A stretch of DNA of 64,000 nt. Source: Gemmatimonas phototrophica (lineage in GTDB: Bacteria > Gemmatimonadota > Gemmatimonadetes > Gemmatimonadales > Gemmatimonadaceae). Location of the stretch: contig NZ_CP011454.1 in NCBI RefSeq assembly GCF_000695095.2, forward strand, positions 3,100,001-3,164,000, read 5' to 3'. Below, one piece after another: positions 63,577 to 64,000 of this stretch; within the stretch, counting starts at the first letter, position 1, and every line of letters begins with the position of its first letter. A model generated the notes under the pieces. It was not told the origin of the DNA, searched no databases, and saw only the letters and a program-made list of their open reading frames with translations. Made by a program: the position numbers and the translations under genes.

Positions 63577-64000
63577 TCAACCGCGTTTCCGACCAACGGT
63601 AGCGTAGAATACCGGCACGCCCAGCAGGATCACGCCAAAGACGCCAAGCGTGGGAATACGCTGCGCGTCGTCCATGAGGGAATTGCCGAGCAGGAAGAGC
63701 ACGGCGAGACAGAAGAGCGCGGGCACGAACGGGTAGAGCGGCGTCTTGACCGGCGGGTTCCAGTCGGGGCGCTTCCGCAGTTTGAAAATGGCGCCAATGC
63801 TCATGATGTAGAACACGAGACTCGCGGTGACGAAAATGTCGGCCAGCTGCTCGAAGCTGCGCAGCAGAACAAACGCGACGCCCAACGTGCCGGTCATGAT
63901 GATGGCGACGTACGGCGTCTTGAAGGTGGGGTGCACCTTGGCGACCTGCTTGAAGAACAGCCCGTCGTCGGCCATGGCAAAAAAGATGCGCGGGCCGGTA
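63577..64000 (-). CDS. APC-family amino acid permease (3' part)
   Basis: The C-terminal 140 or so residues of an amino acid/polyamine transporter; the 5' part lies beyond the window. The frame continues upstream of the internal ATG 63975 as TGPRIFFAMADDGLFF, matching the conserved GPR..YAMARDG loop. Three or four hydrophobic helices follow, with KLRKRPDW and a short cytoplasmic tail. This resembles the YfnA/CAT-like branch; the substrate is not determinable. Confidence 0.9.
   Translation of the reverse strand, partial: TGPRIFFAMADDGLFFKQVAKVHPTFKTPYVAIIMTGTLGVAFVLLRSFEQLADIFVTASLVFYIMSIGAIFKLRKRPDWNPPVKTPLYPFVPALFCLAVLFLLGNSLMDDAQRIPTLGVFGVILLGVPVFYATVGRKRG

Overview
The window is a high-GC chromosomal segment of a diderm, probably aerobic, free-living bacterium. 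Outer-membrane and periplasmic machinery (an LptF/LptG pair, MlaE and MlaD, TonB/Oar-type receptors, a SprA-like giant outer-membrane protein), type IV pilus ATPases next to a ComEA-like protein, and abundant PAS/CheB-CheR/two-component signalling together suggest Gemmatimonadota (Gemmatimonas-like). This placement is inferred from gene content; there is no rRNA or other marker in the window to prove it. I found no rRNA or tRNA gene, CRISPR array, transposase, phage gene or origin.

Layout. 1-6.1 kb: the 3' end of argJ, converging on an overlapping pair made of a hybrid histidine kinase and a CheB-CheR-PAS fusion. 6.3-12.2 kb: three minus-strand genes, a secreted amidase, a methyl-accepting chemotaxis protein and a secreted M1 metallopeptidase. 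12.3-19.4 kb: a thioredoxin-bacilliredoxin fusion head-to-head with a DEDDh exonuclease, a metzincin-like lipoprotein protease, an MFS exporter and a BaiN/HI0933-type flavoprotein. 19.5-20.6 kb: a small stress cluster (CsbD, a BON lipoprotein and a cysteine-less DksA-like protein). 20.6-24.8 kb: small metabolic and redox genes (DUF1348, MOSC, AhpD-like, TetR, Rieske lipoprotein), with clear TetR operator palindromes.

25.2-35.4 kb is one functional neighbourhood. A NarL-type two-component pair is divergent from a 4-bp-overlapping operon encoding a secreted protein, a TolC-like channel, an HlyD/DevB-like adaptor, a DevC-like permease and a DevA-like ATPase, followed by a membrane-anchored Ser/Thr kinase. 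A 92-bp sequence is duplicated upstream of the first two genes. 35.4-39.9 kb is repeat-rich and looks accessory: a tandem SnoaL lipoprotein and a divergent TetR around a palindrome, a DUF1996 lipoprotein flanked by inverted repeats, a 22-codon candidate gene and several nearly identical hairpins.

39.9-44.9 kb: comEA-like, pilB, pilT and pilC, minus strand, the pilus/DNA-uptake assembly motor. 45.1-51.7 kb: a 2183-residue SprA-like protein. 51.7-56.2 kb: lptF-lptG, then mlaE-mlaD, for lipopolysaccharide export and phospholipid trafficking. 56.3-63.2 kb: two large divergent Oar/TonB-dependent-receptor-like proteins. The window ends inside an APC-family amino acid permease. Most genes have ordinary household or envelope functions. 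The most unusual material is the repeated intergenic DNA, the small open frame at 39.7 kb and a few unusual protein architectures.
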